The translations under genes and the position numbers were made by a program. The notes under the pieces are model-generated. The model had not been told where the DNA came from, did not search any database, and worked only from the letters and a program-made list of their open reading frames with translations. Below, piece after piece: positions 8,791-20,917 of a stretch of DNA of 64,000 bases; position 1 is the first letter of the stretch; every line of letters starts with the position of its first letter. Source of the DNA: Paenibacillus donghaensis (GTDB lineage: Bacteria > Bacillota > Bacilli > Paenibacillales > Paenibacillaceae); assembly GCF_002192415.1 (NCBI RefSeq), contig NZ_CP021780.1:6262001-6326000 (forward strand). The letters are read 5' to 3'.

Positions 8791-9186
8791 CTATACGCGG
8801 CGACGTTTCGGCGGACGGCATCCATTATGAGGAACCGGAGTTACGTCTTTAATGAGGTTAACTTCCAGGCCAGCGGCCTGAAGGGAACGGATGGCTGCTT
8901 CGCGGCCCGCGCCTGGTCCTTTAACCATAACTTCTACAGACTTCATGCCGTGCTCCATCGCTGCTTTAGCTGCTGATTCAGCTGCCATCTGTGCTGCGAA
9001 TGGAGTCGACTTACGCGATCCTTTAAATCCTTGGCCGCCGGAGCTTGCCCAGGAAATTGCATTACCGTGCGGATCCGTAATGGTAACGATAGTGTTGTTG
9101 AACGTGGAACGAATATGTGCCACGCCAGTTTCGATATTTTTACGGTCGCGGCGTTTGGTACGTACGACTTTTTTCGGTTTAGCCAT
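8791..9186 (-). CDS. rpsK: 30S ribosomal protein S11
   Basis: S11 (131 aa) lies on the small-subunit platform near the E-site. [35 protein letters not shown] and the C-terminal [17 protein letters not shown] are diagnostic. It follows rpsM by 16 bp in the alpha operon. Confidence 0.98.
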   Translation of the reverse strand: MAKPKKVVRTKRRDRKNIETGVAHIRSTFNNTIVTITDPHGNAISWASSGGQGFKGSRKSTPFAAQMAAESAAKAAMEHGMKSVEVMVKGPGAGREAAIRSLQAAGLEVNLIKDVTPVPHNGCRPPKRRRV

Positions 9187-9202
9187 TGTCTCTTATCCCC
9201 CC

Positions 9203-9571
9203 TTATTTCTTTTTGTTTGCTACCGTACGACGCGGGCCTTTCCGGGTACGGGCATTCGTTTTGGTACGTTGACCGCGAACAGGCAATCCACGACGGTGAC
9301 GAACACCACGGTAGCAGCCGATCTCGGTAAGACGTTTAATATTCAAGGAAACTTCACGACGAAGGTCACCTTCAACCTTAACTGATTTATCGATCGTTTC
9401 ACGCAGTTTGCTGACTTCATCTTCCGTCAAATCACGGACACGTGTGTTAACGTCAATGCCTGTTTCATTAAGAATTTTCTGGGAAGTCGTTTTACCGATT
9501 CCGAAAATATAAGTCAAGGCGATCTCAACGCGTTTGTCACGTGGCAAATCCACTCCAGCTATACGAGCCAT
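9203..9571 (-). CDS. rpsM: 30S ribosomal protein S13
   Basis: S13 (122 aa) forms intersubunit bridges and contacts P-site t[36 protein letters not shown] and [19 protein letters not shown] identify it. It is 19 bp after rpmJ in the alpha operon. Confidence 0.98.
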   Translation of the reverse strand: MARIAGVDLPRDKRVEIALTYIFGIGKTTSQKILNETGIDVNTRVRDLTEDEVSKLRETIDKSVKVEGDLRREVSLNIKRLTEIGCYRGVRHRRGLPVRGQRTKTNARTRKGPRRTVANKKK

Positions 9572-9590
9572 TTTACGCTACACCCCCTTC

Positions 9591-9725
<135 letters not shown>

Positions 9726-9798
9726 TTACGCTAGTAAAACTGACTTCGAAAGGATTCACTCAGTTTCACCTCAGTAAAACCGGCTTCGTAGTTCCCAT

Positions 9799-10014
9799 CT
9801 ATTTACGGTAAGTTATACGGCCTTTTGACAAGTCGTAAGGCGATAACTGTACAACCACTTTGTCTCCGGTCAATATACGGATAAAGTGCATACGCAATTT
9901 GCCGGATACATGAGCAAGTATCTGATGACCGTTCTCCAGCTCAACCTTAAACGTTGCATTCGGCAACGGTTCAAGGACCGTACCTTCTACCTCAATGACA
10001 TCTTCCTTAGCCAC
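9799..10014 (-). CDS. infA: Translation initiation factor IF-1
   Basis: IF-1 (71 aa) is an S1/OB-fold protein that occupies the ribosomal A-site during initiation. [33 protein letters not shown] and the ending [11 protein letters not shown] are typical. It starts 2 bp after the stop of the KOW-domain gene, indicating tight co-translation. Confidence 0.98.
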   Translation of the reverse strand: MAKEDVIEVEGTVLEPLPNATFKVELENGHQILAHVSGKLRMHFIRILTGDKVVVQLSPYDLSKGRITYRK

Positions 10015-10016
10015 AG

Positions 10017-10325
10017 TTAGTCTCCTTTCTCCTCAGCACTTTGTCCGGCGGATCCGCCATATTTCAGAACTGCATAACGCAGCTTGCCATTGGTTACCCG
10101 TCCGGTTTCTTCCAAACTGCTTACAATCTCATTGCTAATTACGGGTATGAGCTCCAAATGCAGAATATTCTTCTTCTTCGGAACATCAAACTTACGTTTG
10201 TCCCCATCAGCAATATATACAAATCTGCTATCAACAACTGCGATAACAACGGCAGCCTCTCCGGCATCCTTGCCTTTGAGAATTCTCACTAATTGACCAA
10301 CCTGCAGGCTGTTCACATTATTCAA
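10017..10325 (-). CDS. KOW-domain RNA-binding protein (YbzG-like)
   Basis: A 102-aa protein with an N-terminal KOW motif ([19 protein letters not shown]) and [20 protein letters not shown], resembling the L14e-like YbzG protein found between map and infA in Bacillus. Its role is not established; it is presumed to bind ribosomal RNA. The start is TTG at 10325, supported by AGGTGAT 7-8 nt upstream that overlaps the map stop codon; a GTG at 10316 lacks a comparable site. The ending ...AEEKGD lies 2 bp from infA. Confidence 0.85.
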   Translation of the reverse strand: MNNVNSLQVGQLVRILKGKDAGEAAVVIAVVDSRFVYIADGDKRKFDVPKKKNILHLELIPVISNEIVSSLEETGRVTNGKLRYAVLKYGGSAGQSAEEKGD

Positions 10326-10336
10326 GTGATGATCAC

Positions 10337-11089
10337 CTACGCATTCAGTTTTGTGAAAATTTCCATGCCGTCCGGAGTAACTGCTACTGTATGCTCAAAA
10401 TGAGCACAGAGTGAGCCGTCTACCGTAACGACTGTCCAGTTATCTTCCAGTGTTCTGACATTTCTCTTCCCTGCGTTCACCATCGGCTCAATCGCGAGTA
10501 CCATACCCGGCTTCAGACGTGGTCCGCGGTCCGCTATGCCATAGTTAGGAATTTGCGGTTCTTCATGCAGTTTTGCCCCAATGCCATGACCCACATACTC
10601 GCGTACGACTGAGAAGCCAGCCTCTTCGATGTATTGCTGGATCGCATGGGAGATTGTAAACAAGCGCACATCCGGTTTAACCAGCGCCAGTCCAGCGTAC
10701 AAGGAGCCTTCCGTAATGTCCAGCAGGCGCTGAGCGTCTTCGGAAATGCTGCCTACCCCGTAGGTCCAGGCGGAGTCACCGTGATACCCGCGGTATTCCG
10801 CTCCGATATCCAGCGTGATAATGTCGCCTTCAAGCAGTTTGCGTTTACCGGGAAATCCATGCACCAATTGTTCGTTAACTGAAGCGCAAATGCTGGCAGG
10901 AAACCCGTTGTAACCTTTGAAAGACGGCACAGCACCTTGACTGCGAATGTATTGATCGGCGATTCTGTCGAGCTCTCCGGTTGTAACTCCTGGCGCAATG
11001 GCTTCGGAGATCAGACGGTGACTCTCGGCAACAATTCGACCAGCTTCCCTCATAAAGGCAAGTTCCTGTTCGGATTTACAAATGATCAT
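10337..11089 (-). CDS. map: Methionine aminopeptidase, type I
   Basis: The enzyme (250 aa) removes the initiator methionine from nascent proteins. It has the pita-bread fold metal ligands: Asp in [16 protein letters not shown], His in [14 protein letters not shown], Glu in AIEPMVN and the last Glu/His region HFEHTVAV. It lacks an N-terminal zinc domain, so it is the short type Ia. It follows adk by 4 bp and precedes the KOW gene and infA, the standard order. Confidence 0.97.
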   Translation of the reverse strand: MIICKSEQELAFMREAGRIVAESHRLISEAIAPGVTTGELDRIADQYIRSQGAVPSFKGYNGFPASICASVNEQLVHGFPGKRKLLEGDIITLDIGAEYRGYHGDSAWTYGVGSISEDAQRLLDITEGSLYAGLALVKPDVRLFTISHAIQQYIEEAGFSVVREYVGHGIGAKLHEEPQIPNYGIADRGPRLKPGMVLAIEPMVNAGKRNVRTLEDNWTVVTVDGSLCAHFEHTVAVTPDGMEIFTKLNA

Positions 11090-11093
11090 TACA

Positions 11094-11828
<735 letters not shown>

Positions 11829-11835
11829 CTATCGC

Positions 11836-13134
11836 CTATTTATTGATGAAACCTTTGTAATGGCGTTTGATCAGTTGGCTCTCGATCTGCTTCATGGTAT
11901 CCAACGCCACACCGATTACGATCAGCAGTGCAGTACCGCCGATGCGAACCTCTTTAGGCAATCCGGACAAAGCGCCGAAGAACATCGGCAATACGGAGAT
12001 CAAAGCCAGGAACAGCGCACCCGACATCGTCAGGCGGGACATTACTCTGGTCAAATATTTCTCTGTAGCTTTACCAGGACGAATACCTGGAATGTATCCA
12101 CCATTCTTTTTCATGTTCTCGGCCATCTGCTGAGGATTCATCTGAACAAACGTATAGAAGAACGTGAATCCGATGATCATAACGATGTACAAAAGCATTC
12201 CAAGTGGTGCATCCATTGCCATGTATTTCGTAATCCATTTTGCCCATTCGTGCGTGGACCAGAAGTTGGCAAGAACTACCGGAAACTGAAGCAATGAAAC
12301 GGCGAAGATAACCGGAATTACACCTGCCGCATTGATCTTCATCGGAATATGCGTATTCTGTCCACCGTACATTTTGTTGCCAACCACACGTTTGGCATAT
12401 TGTACAGGAATCTTCCGAATGCCTTGCTGCACGAAGATAACTCCTGTAATAATCGCCACAACGACAATCAGCACAATAACGACTTTAAGAATATTCAGGA
12501 ACACCTGATCCGGCTGAATAAAGCTTGACTGTGCCGTACTCGTGATATATCCCGGGATGGCGGCGACGATTCCCGCAAAAATCAGGATCGAGATCCCGTT
12601 TCCTATTCCCTTTTCTGTGATCTGCTCACCTAGCCACATCAGGAACGATGTACCTGCTGTCAGAATAATCGCGATTAGCAGGTAATCCGCAAAGGTTGCA
12701 TTGGGAATCATCTCAGTGCCATATATCCGGTTAAAACCGATTGATGTGGCAAAAGCCTGAATCAGACCCAACACTACTGTGCCATAACGGGTAACTTGCG
12801 CCAGCTGCTTTTTACCGTGCTCCCCTTGTTTAGCCCATTCGGCAAACTTAGGTACCACATCCATTGAAAGCAACTGCACGATAATAGACGCGGTAATGTA
12901 CGGGTAAATACTGATCGCAAAGATCGAGAAGTTTTTAAGCGCTCCGCCCGAGAAGGTGTTCAAGAGTCCCATCAAAGCGTCTCCGCTCTGATTCGCTGTT
13001 TCCAGTACTTCCTTGTTTACACCGGGAACCGGTACAAAAGAACCAATGCGGTAGATAAACAGAACGAACAGGGTGAACAGAATCTTTTTGCGCAAATCTT
13101 CAACATGCCATATATTCTTAAACGTCTTGATCAT
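11836..13134 (-). CDS. secY: Protein translocase subunit SecY
   Basis: SecY (432 aa) is the channel of the Sec translocon in the membrane. About ten hydrophobic helices are visible, with YRIGSFVPVPGVN in the first, the plug region after it and GFTFFYTFVQMNPQQMAENMKKNGG in the cytoplasmic loop that contacts SecA and ribosome. Its ATG overlaps the rplO stop (TAATG). Its partner SecE is encoded at 41129-41320. Confidence 0.98.
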   Translation of the reverse strand: MIKTFKNIWHVEDLRKKILFTLFVLFIYRIGSFVPVPGVNKEVLETANQSGDALMGLLNTFSGGALKNFSIFAISIYPYITASIIVQLLSMDVVPKFAEWAKQGEHGKKQLAQVTRYGTVVLGLIQAFATSIGFNRIYGTEMIPNATFADYLLIAIILTAGTSFLMWLGEQITEKGIGNGISILIFAGIVAAIPGYITSTAQSSFIQPDQVFLNILKVVIVLIVVVAIITGVIFVQQGIRKIPVQYAKRVVGNKMYGGQNTHIPMKINAAGVIPVIFAVSLLQFPVVLANFWSTHEWAKWITKYMAMDAPLGMLLYIVMIIGFTFFYTFVQMNPQQMAENMKKNGGYIPGIRPGKATEKYLTRVMSRLTMSGALFLALISVLPMFFGALSGLPKEVRIGGTALLIVIGVALDTMKQIESQLIKRHYKGFINK

Positions 13135-13574
13135 TAGATCACCTCGGTTTTACCGCCGGCAGCTTCGATTTTCTCTACCGCAGATTGAGAGAACTTATTT
13201 GCTTGTACCGTCAATTTAACGGCTAATTCGCCATTGCCGAGGATCTTAATGCCGCTCTTGGAGTTTTTGACAACACCAGTTTCAAGCAACAGCTGAGGAG
13301 TAACTTCCGTTCCTTCTGCAAAGCTGTTCAGATCTTCCAGGTTCACAATCGCATACTCTTTACGGGTAGGATTGACGAAACCACGTTTAGGCAGACGACG
13401 ATAGAGGGGGTTCTGTCCACCCTCAAAGCCCAGACGAACACCACCGCCTGAACGCGAGTTTTGACCCTTGTGACCGCGGCCGGAAGTTTTACCGTTTCCG
13501 CTACTAGGACCACGACCAACGCGATTGCGTTCTTTGCGGGAACCCGGAGCCGGAGCTAGTTCATGTAACTTCAT
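13134..13574 (-). CDS. rplO: 50S ribosomal protein L15
   Basis: L15 (146 aa) is a late-assembly large-subunit protein. [20 protein letters not shown], the glycine-rich [16 protein letters not shown] and [11 protein letters not shown] are characteristic. ATG 13574 has AAGGAGG at ideal spacing; an upstream in-frame GTG lies inside that site and is rejected. It overlaps secY by one base. Confidence 0.98.
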   Translation of the reverse strand: MKLHELAPAPGSRKERNRVGRGPSSGNGKTSGRGHKGQNSRSGGGVRLGFEGGQNPLYRRLPKRGFVNPTRKEYAIVNLEDLNSFAEGTEVTPQLLLETGVVKNSKSGIKILGNGELAVKLTVQANKFSQSAVEKIEAAGGKTEVI

Positions 13575-13614
13575 CGTTTGCACCTCCTTATGTTTGTTAA
13601 TTTAGAGAAGGCTA

Positions 13615-13800
13615 TTAGCCTTCAATTTCTGTTACGGATACCAGATGGTTCACTTTATTGATCATACCACGAACCGCAGCATTATCTTCTTGAACCACAG
13701 TCGAGTTAAGTTTACGCAGGCCGAGCGTCTTAACAGTAACACGTTGTGTTTCTGGACGTCCAATCAAGCTGCGTACGAGGGTGATTTGCAATTTTGCCAT
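13615..13800 (-). CDS. rpmD: 50S ribosomal protein L30
   Basis: A 61-aa protein with [19 protein letters not shown] and [14 protein letters not shown], the bacterial short L30. It sits between rpsE and rplO in the spc operon. Confidence 0.97.
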   Translation of the reverse strand: MAKLQITLVRSLIGRPETQRVTVKTLGLRKLNSTVVQEDNAAVRGMINKVNHLVSVTEIEG

Positions 13801-13814
13801 TGACGTTCCCCTCC

Positions 13815-14312
13815 TTAACCGCGCAATTCTTCGACAGATTTGCCGCGAAGTTTCGCGACCTCTTCAATGCGCTTCAGACGGGATAGACCCTCCAAAGTTG
13901 CATTGACCATATTCATGGAATTCGAAGAACCCAGTGATTTTGTCAAGATGTCGCCAACGCCTGCCAATTCCAATACCGCACGAACCGGGCCGCCAGCGAT
14001 AACGCCAGTACCTTCGGATGCCGGTTTCAGCAACACAAGGCCTGCGCCGAAGTGTCCTGTAACCAGGTGAGGAATCGATGTTCCCACGATTGGAATGTGA
14101 ATCAAGTTTTTCTTGGCGTCTTCAATGCCTTTACGGATGGCATCCGGAACTTCGCCGGCTTTACCGATACCAGCACCAACGTGTCCATTGCCATCGCCCA
14201 CAACAACAAGTGCGCTAAAGCTGAAACGGCGTCCGCCTTTTACAACTTTTGCTACACGGTTAATGTGTACAACTCTTTCTGTCAGCTCTAAACTGTTCGG
14301 ATCTACACGCAA
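13815..14312 (-). CDS. rpsE: 30S ribosomal protein S5
   Basis: S5 (165 aa) helps form the mRNA entry channel and affects accuracy. The dsRNA-binding-like N-terminal part has [19 protein letters not shown], followed by [21 protein letters not shown] and the C-terminal [21 protein letters not shown]. The start is TTG at 14312 with AAGGAGGTT 8 nt upstream. Confidence 0.97.
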   Translation of the reverse strand: MRVDPNSLELTERVVHINRVAKVVKGGRRFSFSALVVVGDGNGHVGAGIGKAGEVPDAIRKGIEDAKKNLIHIPIVGTSIPHLVTGHFGAGLVLLKPASEGTGVIAGGPVRAVLELAGVGDILTKSLGSSNSMNMVNATLEGLSRLKRIEEVAKLRGKSVEELRG

Positions 14313-14339
14313 GTCGTTAACCTCCTTTTGAGAATTATT

Positions 14340-14708
14340 CTAGAATTCAAGACCAGCTTCGCGAGCTGCATCAGCCAATGCCTGAATCCGTCCATGGTAC
14401 AGGTATCCACCGCGGTCAAATACAACCACTGCATAACCTTTTTCTTTAGCGCGCTCAGCGACCAACTTACCCACTTTGCTTGCAGCTTCAACGCTGCCGC
14501 CATTTCCGATGCTAGCACTCAGTTCTTTATCAACAGTGGAGGCAGATACGATAGTAGCGCCTGTCACGTCATCGATCAATTGAGCGTAGATGTGTTTCGA
14601 AGAACGGAACACATTCAAACGCGGACGCTCAGTAGTTCCCTGAATTTTCTTGCGAACACGCAGGTGTCTTTTGAGCCGAGCCTTGTTTTTATCTTCTTTT
14701 GTAATCAT
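14340..14708 (-). CDS. rplR: 50S ribosomal protein L18
   Basis: L18 (122 aa) binds 5S rRNA in the central protuberance. [32 protein letters not shown] and [20 protein letters not shown] identify it. It lies between rplF and rpsE. Confidence 0.98.
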   Translation of the reverse strand: MITKEDKNKARLKRHLRVRKKIQGTTERPRLNVFRSSKHIYAQLIDDVTGATIVSASTVDKELSASIGNGGSVEAASKVGKLVAERAKEKGYAVVVFDRGGYLYHGRIQALADAAREAGLEF

Positions 14709-14793
14709 GACTTCTATTTCACTCCCTTCAGTTGCCCTAGGGCAGCCTTGACTTTAAGATACACGGGCTATCTTACAAGCAGGAATCAGCCGG

Positions 14794-15336
14794 TTACTTC
14801 TTCTTACCGGCCTTACCTTCTTTGCGGATGATACGCTCGCCTTCATACTTGATACCTTTACCTTTGTAAGGCTCTGGTTCACGGACAGAACGGATTTTGG
14901 CAGCATATGCGCCAACACGTTCTTTATCGATACCTTTAACGATGATCTTCGTGTTCACGGGAACTTCGAACTCGATGCCCGCTTCCGGTGAGATTTCAAC
15001 CGGGTGAGAGTAACCAACGTTCAGTACGATTTTATCTCCGGATTTGCTTGCACGATATCCGACCCCAACCAGCTCCAGAGATTTCGTAAAGCCTTCAGTC
15101 ACACCGCTAACCATGTTATTGACAACGGAGCGGGTTGTGCCGTGAAGAGAACGATGCATTTTGTTATCCGATGGACGAACAACGGTGATTTCGTTATTTT
15201 CAACTGTAACCTTCATGTCTTTATGAAGCTCACGAGTCAAAGAACCTTTGGGACCTTTTACTGTAATAACGGTATTGTCCAAAGTGACATCTACACCGCT
15301 AGGTACTGCGATTGGTTTGCGACCAATACGAGACAT
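14794..15336 (-). CDS. rplF: 50S ribosomal protein L6
   Basis: L6 (180 aa) has two similar RNA-binding domains and lies near the factor-binding site. [15 protein letters not shown] at the start and the signature [20 protein letters not shown] near the end. ATG 15336 is preceded by AAGGAGGTG at good spacing; an in-frame GTG within this site is not used. Confidence 0.98.
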   Translation of the reverse strand: MSRIGRKPIAVPSGVDVTLDNTVITVKGPKGSLTRELHKDMKVTVENNEITVVRPSDNKMHRSLHGTTRSVVNNMVSGVTEGFTKSLELVGVGYRASKSGDKIVLNVGYSHPVEISPEAGIEFEVPVNTKIIVKGIDKERVGAYAAKIRSVREPEPYKGKGIKYEGERIIRKEGKAGKKK

Positions 15337-15366
15337 GTGTTGCACCTCCTTATCTTGTGACGTTTA

Positions 15367-15765
15367 TTACCAAATGTAGCAGACAACTTCTCCGCCAGAT
15401 TTAGATTGACGAGCTTCTTTGTCGGTCATAACTCCCTTAGATGTGGAGATAATCGCGATCCCCAGGCCGCCGAGTACACGAGGCACTTCATTGCTCTTCG
15501 TGTATACGCGAAGGCCTGGTTTACTGATTCTTTTCAGACCGGTAATAACGCGCTCCTGGTTCGGTCCGTATTTCAAGAAGATACGGATAATCCCTTGTTT
15601 GCTATCTTCAACAAATTCTGCATCACGGATGAAACCTTCACGTTTCAGAATGTCCGCGATTTGTTTCTTCATAGTTGAAGCAGGCATCTCTACTGTTTCG
15701 TGACGCACAACATTAGCGTTACGAATACGAGTAAGCATATCTGCGATAGGATCAGACATAGTCAT
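15367..15765 (-). CDS. rpsH: 30S ribosomal protein S8
   Basis: S8 (132 aa) is a primary 16S-binding protein in the platform. [20 protein letters not shown] and the C-terminal [20 protein letters not shown] with VVCYIW are diagnostic. The first ATG (15765) gives the usual length and sits 9 nt from AAGGAGG. Confidence 0.98.
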   Translation of the reverse strand: MTMSDPIADMLTRIRNANVVRHETVEMPASTMKKQIADILKREGFIRDAEFVEDSKQGIIRIFLKYGPNQERVITGLKRISKPGLRVYTKSNEVPRVLGGLGIAIISTSKGVMTDKEARQSKSGGEVVCYIW

Positions 15766-15797
15766 GTGTGTAAACCTCCTTCCCGTTTATAAACTTC

Positions 15798-15983
15798 TTA
15801 CCAACTTGCTTTTTTCACGCCAGGGATCTGGCCTTTATAAGCTAACTCACGGAAACAAATTCTGCAAATTTTGAACTTTTGCAGTACCGAATGTGGACGA
15901 CCGCAACGCTCGCAACGTGTATATGCACGTACTTTGAACTTGGGCTCGCGTTGTTGTTTAACTTTCATTGAAGTTTTTGCCAC
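15798..15983 (-). CDS. rpsZ: 30S ribosomal protein S14, zinc type
   Basis: A 61-aa zinc-binding S14. The four ligands Cys24, Cys27, Cys40 and Cys43 occur in [20 protein letters not shown]. The short zinc form in the spc operon is typical of Bacillota; zinc-free paralogues are usually elsewhere and none is seen here. Confidence 0.97.
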   Translation of the reverse strand: MAKTSMKVKQQREPKFKVRAYTRCERCGRPHSVLQKFKICRICFRELAYKGQIPGVKKASW

Positions 15984-16031
15984 TTAGCCTGACACCTCCT
16001 AAACAGTTTCGGAGAAATGGATATTGGTGCT

Positions 16032-16574
16032 TTATTTTATGAAAGGCATTCCCAGCTGGGTGAGCAGCTCGCGGGATTCCTCATCCGTCTTTGCAGTCGT
16101 TACGATAACGATGTCCATACCGCGGACCTTATCCACCTTGTCGTACTCGATTTCAGGGAAGATCAGTTGTTCTTTAAGACCCAGTGTGTAGTTACCACGG
16201 CCATCAAAGGCTTTGTTGGAAATACCACGGAAGTCACGTACGCGTGGAAGCGTTACGTTAACCAATTTATCAAGGAAATAATACATACGCTCGCCGCGCA
16301 GTGTTACTTTAACCCCGATTGGCATGTTCTCACGCAGTTTGAATCCTGCGATCGATTTCTTGGCTTTAGTGATGATTGGCTTCTGACCAGTGATCAGTTG
16401 CATATCATTAACTGCAGCGTCAAGTACTTTGGAGTTTTGAACAGCGTCACCCACACCCATGTTGATGACGATCTTCTCAATTTTAGGCACTTGCATTACA
16501 GTTGTATAGTTAAACTTCTGCATCAGAGCAGGTGTAATTTCATTCAGGTAACGTTCTTTCATTCTTGCTGCCAT
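16032..16574 (-). CDS. rplE: 50S ribosomal protein L5
   Basis: L5 (180 aa) binds 5S rRNA and contacts P-site tRNA. KYLNE-type N-terminus ([14 protein letters not shown]), [29 protein letters not shown] and [18 protein letters not shown] are characteristic. It follows rplX in the spc operon. Confidence 0.98.
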   Translation of the reverse strand: MAARMKERYLNEITPALMQKFNYTTVMQVPKIEKIVINMGVGDAVQNSKVLDAAVNDMQLITGQKPIITKAKKSIAGFKLRENMPIGVKVTLRGERMYYFLDKLVNVTLPRVRDFRGISNKAFDGRGNYTLGLKEQLIFPEIEYDKVDKVRGMDIVIVTTAKTDEESRELLTQLGMPFIK

Positions 16575-16605
16575 GAAGATTTAACCTCCTTTCTTTAGGG
16601 CTAGA

Positions 16606-16959
16606 TTAGTCGATAATTTCGCCGGACCGTTTAGCAACCCGGACTTTTTTACCGTTGTCCAAAACCTTGTAACCGATACGGGTTACTTTGCCGCTCTTCG
16701 GATCAATGTGCATTACGTTGGACACATGGATCGTAGCTTCCTGCTCGATGATACCACCTTGCGGGTTCAGCTGGTTTGGCTTCTGGTGTTTCTTCATCAT
16801 GTTGACGCCTTCGACCAGAACACGGTTCTGACGAGGATAAGCAGCGATGACACGGCCTTTTTTACCCTTGTCTTTTCCGCTGATCACCATTACTACGTCA
16901 TCTTTCTTCACGTGCAACTTATTGTTATGGGATTCCAGAACTTTTTTCACTCTAGGCAT
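16606..16959 (-). CDS. rplX: 50S ribosomal protein L24
   Basis: L24 (117 aa) starts large-subunit assembly at the 5' end of 23S rRNA. A KOW motif ([19 protein letters not shown]) near residue 20 and the end [19 protein letters not shown] identify it. It lies between rplN and rplE. Confidence 0.98.
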   Translation of the reverse strand: MPRVKKVLESHNNKLHVKKDDVVMVISGKDKGKKGRVIAAYPRQNRVLVEGVNMMKKHQKPNQLNPQGGIIEQEATIHVSNVMHIDPKSGKVTRIGYKVLDNGKKVRVAKRSGEIID

Positions 16960-17021
16960 TTATTACACCTCCTATAACTAACCTTCTCAACTATGAGCCG
17001 CTGTTTGCGGCCACGGGATAT

Positions 17022-17390
17022 TTAGATTACTTCCGGTGCCAAGGAAACGATCTTCATGTAGTCCTTGTCGCGAAGTTCACGAGCAACTGGTCCGAAGATA
17101 CGTGTTCCACGAGGGCTTCTGTCGTCTTTTACAACAACTGCTGCGTTTTCGTCGAATGCGATGTAAGAACCATCTTTACGGCGGACAGAACGTTTGGTAC
17201 GAACAACAACCGCTCTTACCACATCACCTTTTTTGACAACGCCGCCTGGTGTTGCTTGTTTAACGGAACAAACGATCAGATCCCCGATTGCTGCTGTACG
17301 ACGTCCAGTACCTCCCAGTACGCGGATACACATCAGTTCCTTCGCACCAGAGTTGTCTGCCACATGCAAACGTGTAAATGGTTGAATCAT
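17022..17390 (-). CDS. rplN: 50S ribosomal protein L14
   Basis: L14 (122 aa) lies at the subunit interface. [37 protein letters not shown] and [15 protein letters not shown] are diagnostic. Order rpsQ-rplN-rplX is standard. Confidence 0.98.
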   Translation of the reverse strand: MIQPFTRLHVADNSGAKELMCIRVLGGTGRRTAAIGDLIVCSVKQATPGGVVKKGDVVRAVVVRTKRSVRRKDGSYIAFDENAAVVVKDDRSPRGTRIFGPVARELRDKDYMKIVSLAPEVI

Positions 17391-17429
17391 TTTAAATTTC
17401 CTCCTTCCGGAAAAACTCTCTTGATTATC

Positions 17430-17696
17430 TTAGATGATAACCGCTGTTTCAATCACTTCAACCAGTCTCCAGCGTTTGTCCTTGGACAACGGACGAGTTT
17501 CCATGACCTTTACAACATCACCGATTTTTGCAACATTTTCTTCATCATGTGCCTTGAATTTCTTCGTGGACTTGATGCGTTTATGGTACAGGTTATGCTT
17601 TTTATAGGTTTCAACAGCAATTACGATGGTTTTATCCATTTTGTCACTGACTACTTTACCGACCAGCACTTTACGTGCATTGCGTTCTTCACTCAT
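17430..17696 (-). CDS. rpsQ: 30S ribosomal protein S17
   Basis: S17 (88 aa) is an OB-fold primary 16S-binding protein. [20 protein letters not shown] and [16 protein letters not shown] identify it. Flanked by rpmC and rplN. Confidence 0.98.
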   Translation of the reverse strand: MSEERNARKVLVGKVVSDKMDKTIVIAVETYKKHNLYHKRIKSTKKFKAHDEENVAKIGDVVKVMETRPLSKDKRWRLVEVIETAVII

Positions 17697-17739
17697 AGTT
17701 AGCCTCCTTCCTGAATACGGATGTTAGATCCGCCCTCAC

Positions 17740-17937
17740 TTAACTAATCCCAAGTACTCTTTGATGGATAACGGTTTTAGCACGAGCTATTTCCTTGCGC
17801 ACATCACGAATCCGAGTCGGGTTATCCAGCTGGCCAGTTGCCAATTGAAAACGGAGATTGAAAAGTTCCTCTTTGAATCCGGCGATCTTTTGTTCAATCT
17901 CTGCAGTGGTTAAGTTGCGAAGTTCATTAGCTTTCAT
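17740..17937 (-). CDS. rpmC: 50S ribosomal protein L29
   Basis: L29 (65 aa) is a helical hairpin at the tunnel exit that binds trigger factor and [20 protein letters not shown] and [17 protein letters not shown] are typical. The ATG at 17937 lies inside the last codons of rplP (11-bp overlap) with GGTGGTG upstream; an in-frame GTG at 17961 would lengthen it beyond the family norm. Confidence 0.97.
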   Translation of the reverse strand: MKANELRNLTTAEIEQKIAGFKEELFNLRFQLATGQLDNPTRIRDVRKEIARAKTVIHQRVLGIS

Positions 17938-18361
17938 TTGCTTCACCACCCAATTCTTCACGTTTCACAAACTTAGTCTTTACAGGCAGCTTGTGAGCGG
18001 CAAGACGCATCGCTTCACGAGCGATTTCTTCCGACACGCCTCCGAGTTCGAACATGATCTTGCCCGGTTTAACTACGGCTACCCATTTCTCAACGTTACC
18101 TTTACCACTACCCATACGAACCTCAAGAGGCTTCTGAGTCACTGGCTTATCTGGGAAAATCTTGATCCAAACCTGTCCGCCACGTTTGATGTAACGTGTC
18201 ATAGCAATACGGGCAGCTTCGATCTGACGGTTAGTAATCCATGATGGTTCCAGGGCTTGCAGACCGAATTCACCGAAGTTCAACTCAGTACCGCCTTTTG
18301 CCATACCTCTCATGTGACCGCGTTGTTGCTTGCGGTGTTTAACGCGCTTTGGTACCAACAT
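17927..18361 (-). CDS. rplP: 50S ribosomal protein L16
   Basis: L16 (144 aa) organises the A-site of the large subunit. [39 protein letters not shown] and [20 protein letters not shown] are characteristic. Overlaps rpmC and follows rpsC by 2 bp. Confidence 0.98.
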   Translation of the reverse strand: MLVPKRVKHRKQQRGHMRGMAKGGTELNFGEFGLQALEPSWITNRQIEAARIAMTRYIKRGGQVWIKIFPDKPVTQKPLEVRMGSGKGNVEKWVAVVKPGKIMFELGGVSEEIAREAMRLAAHKLPVKTKFVKREELGGEANES

Positions 18362-18363
18362 GA

Positions 18364-19029
18364 TTAATTGCCTCCTTCCTGAGCAGCTTGTTTCTTAGCT
18401 GGGGGAAGAACTTCTCCACGGTAGATCCATACTTTTACGCCGATCAGGCCATAAGTAGTATGTGCTTCAGCCGTTCCGTAGTCGATATCGGCACGAAGCG
18501 TATGAAGTGGAACTGTTCCTTCACTATAGCCTTCAGAACGAGCGATCTCAGCGCCGCCAAGACGTCCGCCCACTTGAGTTTTGATTCCTTTTGCGCCAGA
18601 GCGCATAGTTCTTTGAATAGCCTGTTTAAGGGCACGACGGAACGATACACGACGTTCCAACTGCTGTGCAATGCTCTCAGCAACCAAAATGGCATCCAGT
18701 TCAGGGTGCTTGATTTCGTTGATGTTGATGTGCACTTTTTTGCCGCCGGCGATAGTAGTAACTGCGCTGCGAAGTACTTCTACTTCAGCTCCGCCCTTAC
18801 CAATTACCATACCCGGTTTAGCAGTATGAATTGTAACGTTCACGCGGCTAGCCGCTCTTTCGATCTCGATATGGGAAACAGCGGAATCCTTCAATTTGCC
18901 TTTAAGGTATTCCCGAATCTTCACATCTTCCATCAGAAGCGTTCCGAAATCTTTCCCTGCATACCATTTAGATTCCCAATCGCGAATAATCCCGATTCGA
19001 AGTCCGACTGGATTTACTTTTTGACCCAC
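18364..19029 (-). CDS. rpsC: 30S ribosomal protein S3
   Basis: S3 (221 aa) lines the mRNA entry channel with helicase activity. [20 protein letters not shown], the KH-domain [12 protein letters not shown] and [16 protein letters not shown] identify it. The start is GTG at 19029 behind GGAGGGATAAC. Confidence 0.98.
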   Translation of the reverse strand: MGQKVNPVGLRIGIIRDWESKWYAGKDFGTLLMEDVKIREYLKGKLKDSAVSHIEIERAASRVNVTIHTAKPGMVIGKGGAEVEVLRSAVTTIAGGKKVHININEIKHPELDAILVAESIAQQLERRVSFRRALKQAIQRTMRSGAKGIKTQVGGRLGGAEIARSEGYSEGTVPLHTLRADIDYGTAEAHTTYGLIGVKVWIYRGEVLPPAKKQAAQEGGN

Positions 19030-19042
19030 GTGTTATCCCTCC

Positions 19043-19375
19043 TTATTTCTCAGATACCACCAAAGTAATGTGGCTGGTGCGTTTGTTGATCCGGCTTGCG
19101 CGGCCCATGGCGCGCGGACGGAAACGTTTCATCGTTGGACCCTGGTTAACGAATACTTCGCTAACGAACAGGCTGTTCACGTCCAAAGAGTAGTTATGCT
19201 CAGCGTTCGCAATAGCCGAGTTAAGAAGTTTTTCAACAACCGGAGAAGCGGATTTTGGAGTGTGGCGAAGAATTGCAATAGCTTCCCCCACTTGCTTGCC
19301 GCGAATCAAGTCAATAACCAGTTTCGCTTTACGAGCGGAAATCCGCACCGATCTTGCATGTGCTTTTGCTTCCAT
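19043..19375 (-). CDS. rplV: 50S ribosomal protein L22
   Basis: L22 (110 aa) extends a hairpin into the exit tunnel. [36 protein letters not shown] and the hairpin [17 protein letters not shown], without deletions associated with macrolide resistance, are visible. Lies between rpsS and rpsC. Confidence 0.98.
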   Translation of the reverse strand: MEAKAHARSVRISARKAKLVIDLIRGKQVGEAIAILRHTPKSASPVVEKLLNSAIANAEHNYSLDVNSLFVSEVFVNQGPTMKRFRPRAMGRASRINKRTSHITLVVSEK

Positions 19376-19406
19376 TGTTTTCCCTCCTTTCAGACGAAGA
19401 CCTTAA

Positions 19407-19685
19407 TTATCTTCTAGTTTTCTTATCGTCACCCGCGTGGCCTTTGTAAGTACGTGTTGGCGCGAACTCGCCCAACTTGTGACCTACCATATCTTCCGTT
19501 ACGTATACAGGCACGTGTTTGCGGCCGTCATATACACCAAACGTATGTCCGATAAACTGAGGGAAAATGGTTGAGCGACGGGACCAGGTTTTTACTACAA
19601 CTTTCTTGTCTGTCTCGTTCAAGTCCTCAACTTTTTTCAGTAGGTAGCCATCAATAAACGGCCCCTTCTTTAAACTGCGACCCAT
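19407..19685 (-). CDS. rpsS: 30S ribosomal protein S19
   Basis: S19 (92 aa) is a head protein that forms a complex with S13. [20 protein letters not shown] and [20 protein letters not shown] are diagnostic. It lies 77 bp after rplB. Confidence 0.98.
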   Translation of the reverse strand: MGRSLKKGPFIDGYLLKKVEDLNETDKKVVVKTWSRRSTIFPQFIGHTFGVYDGRKHVPVYVTEDMVGHKLGEFAPTRTYKGHAGDDKKTRR

Positions 19686-19762
19686 GTGTGAATCCTCCCT
19701 TCGTTCAGTTCTTCAAAACCGCGAGTCGACGCTTTGCGCTGGATTAACCTGCCAGAAGCGTC

Positions 19763-20593
19763 TTATTTCGTGCGGCGGCGAATGATATATTTATCAGATG
19801 CTTTGTTTTTCTTACGCGTTTTGTAGCCAAGGGTTGGTTTGCCCCAAGGAGACATAGGCGATTTCCGTCCGATTGGAGCGCGGCCTTCACCACCACCGTG
19901 TGGGTGATCGTTAGGGTTCATTACTACACCGCGTACTTCAGGACGACGTCCCAACCAGCGGCTACGTCCGGCTTTACCAATCTTGATCAATTCGTGGTCT
20001 CCGTTACCCACGGAACCGATTGTTGCACGGCATACGCTCAGAACTCTGCGAACTTCGCCGGAGCTCAGACGAACGGATACGTACTTATCTTCTTTACCCA
20101 GCAACTGAGCTTCTGTGCCGGCAGCGCGCACAAGTTGTCCGCCTTTGCCTGGTTTCAGCTCGATGTTGTGGATAACTGTACCTACCGGAATGTTTTCCAA
20201 AGGAAGCGCATTGCCGATTTTGATGTCTGACCCAGGGCCGGACTCAATTTTATCCCCAACTTTAAGGCCTTTAGGAGCGATGATGTAACGTTTCTCTCCA
20301 TCGGCATAGTTGATCAATGCAATATTGGATGTACGGTTCGGGTCATACTCGATCGTAGCAACGCTACCTGGTATGCCGTCTTTAGTCCGTTTGAAATCGA
20401 TAATACGGTATTTACGTTTGTGTCCGCCGCCGTGGTGACGAACCGTAATTTTACCTTGGTTGTTGCGTCCCGCATGTTTGAACAGCGGAGAAAGCAACGA
20501 TTTCTCAGGCTGGTTTGTTGTGATTTCTTCAAACGTAGACACGGACATGCCGCGTCTTGCCGGAGAGGTCGGTTTGTACTTTTTAATTGGCAC
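19763..20593 (-). CDS. rplB: 50S ribosomal protein L2
   Basis: L2 (276 aa) is needed for subunit association and peptidyl transfer. [15 protein letters not shown], the conserved [17 protein letters not shown] containing the functionally important His, and [16 protein letters not shown] are present. The start is GTG at 20593. Confidence 0.98.
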   Translation of the reverse strand: MPIKKYKPTSPARRGMSVSTFEEITTNQPEKSLLSPLFKHAGRNNQGKITVRHHGGGHKRKYRIIDFKRTKDGIPGSVATIEYDPNRTSNIALINYADGEKRYIIAPKGLKVGDKIESGPGSDIKIGNALPLENIPVGTVIHNIELKPGKGGQLVRAAGTEAQLLGKEDKYVSVRLSSGEVRRVLSVCRATIGSVGNGDHELIKIGKAGRSRWLGRRPEVRGVVMNPNDHPHGGGEGRAPIGRKSPMSPWGKPTLGYKTRKKNKASDKYIIRRRTK

Positions 20594-20623
20594 TGTAGTT
20601 CCCTCCTTACTTCAACAGAGTTA

Positions 20624-20917
20624 TTATTCTACCGCTTCGAAGAATTCAAGCGGCTTGCTGTCCGGGCTGAGCTTAACGATGGCTTTCTTCCACTCCGGAG
20701 TATAACCGGAATATTTGCCGTAACGTTTCAGTTTGCCAGGTACGCGCATTGTGTTCACATTTGTTACTTTTACTTTAAAAATAGCCTCGACAGCTTTTTT
20801 GATTTCGGTCTTGTTAGCACGGATATCCACTTCAAAAGCGTATTTCATGTCGCTCATGTATTCGGATGTGCGTTCCGTAATCACCGGACGTTTGATAATA
20901 TCACGAGGATCTTTCAT
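20624..20917 (-). CDS. rplW: 50S ribosomal protein L23
   Basis: L23 (97 aa) docks trigger factor at the tunnel exit. [35 protein letters not shown] and [13 protein letters not shown] identify it. Its ATG overlaps the rplD stop by one base. Confidence 0.98.
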   Translation of the reverse strand: MKDPRDIIKRPVITERTSEYMSDMKYAFEVDIRANKTEIKKAVEAIFKVKVTNVNTMRVPGKLKRYGKYSGYTPEWKKAIVKLSPDSKPLEFFEAVE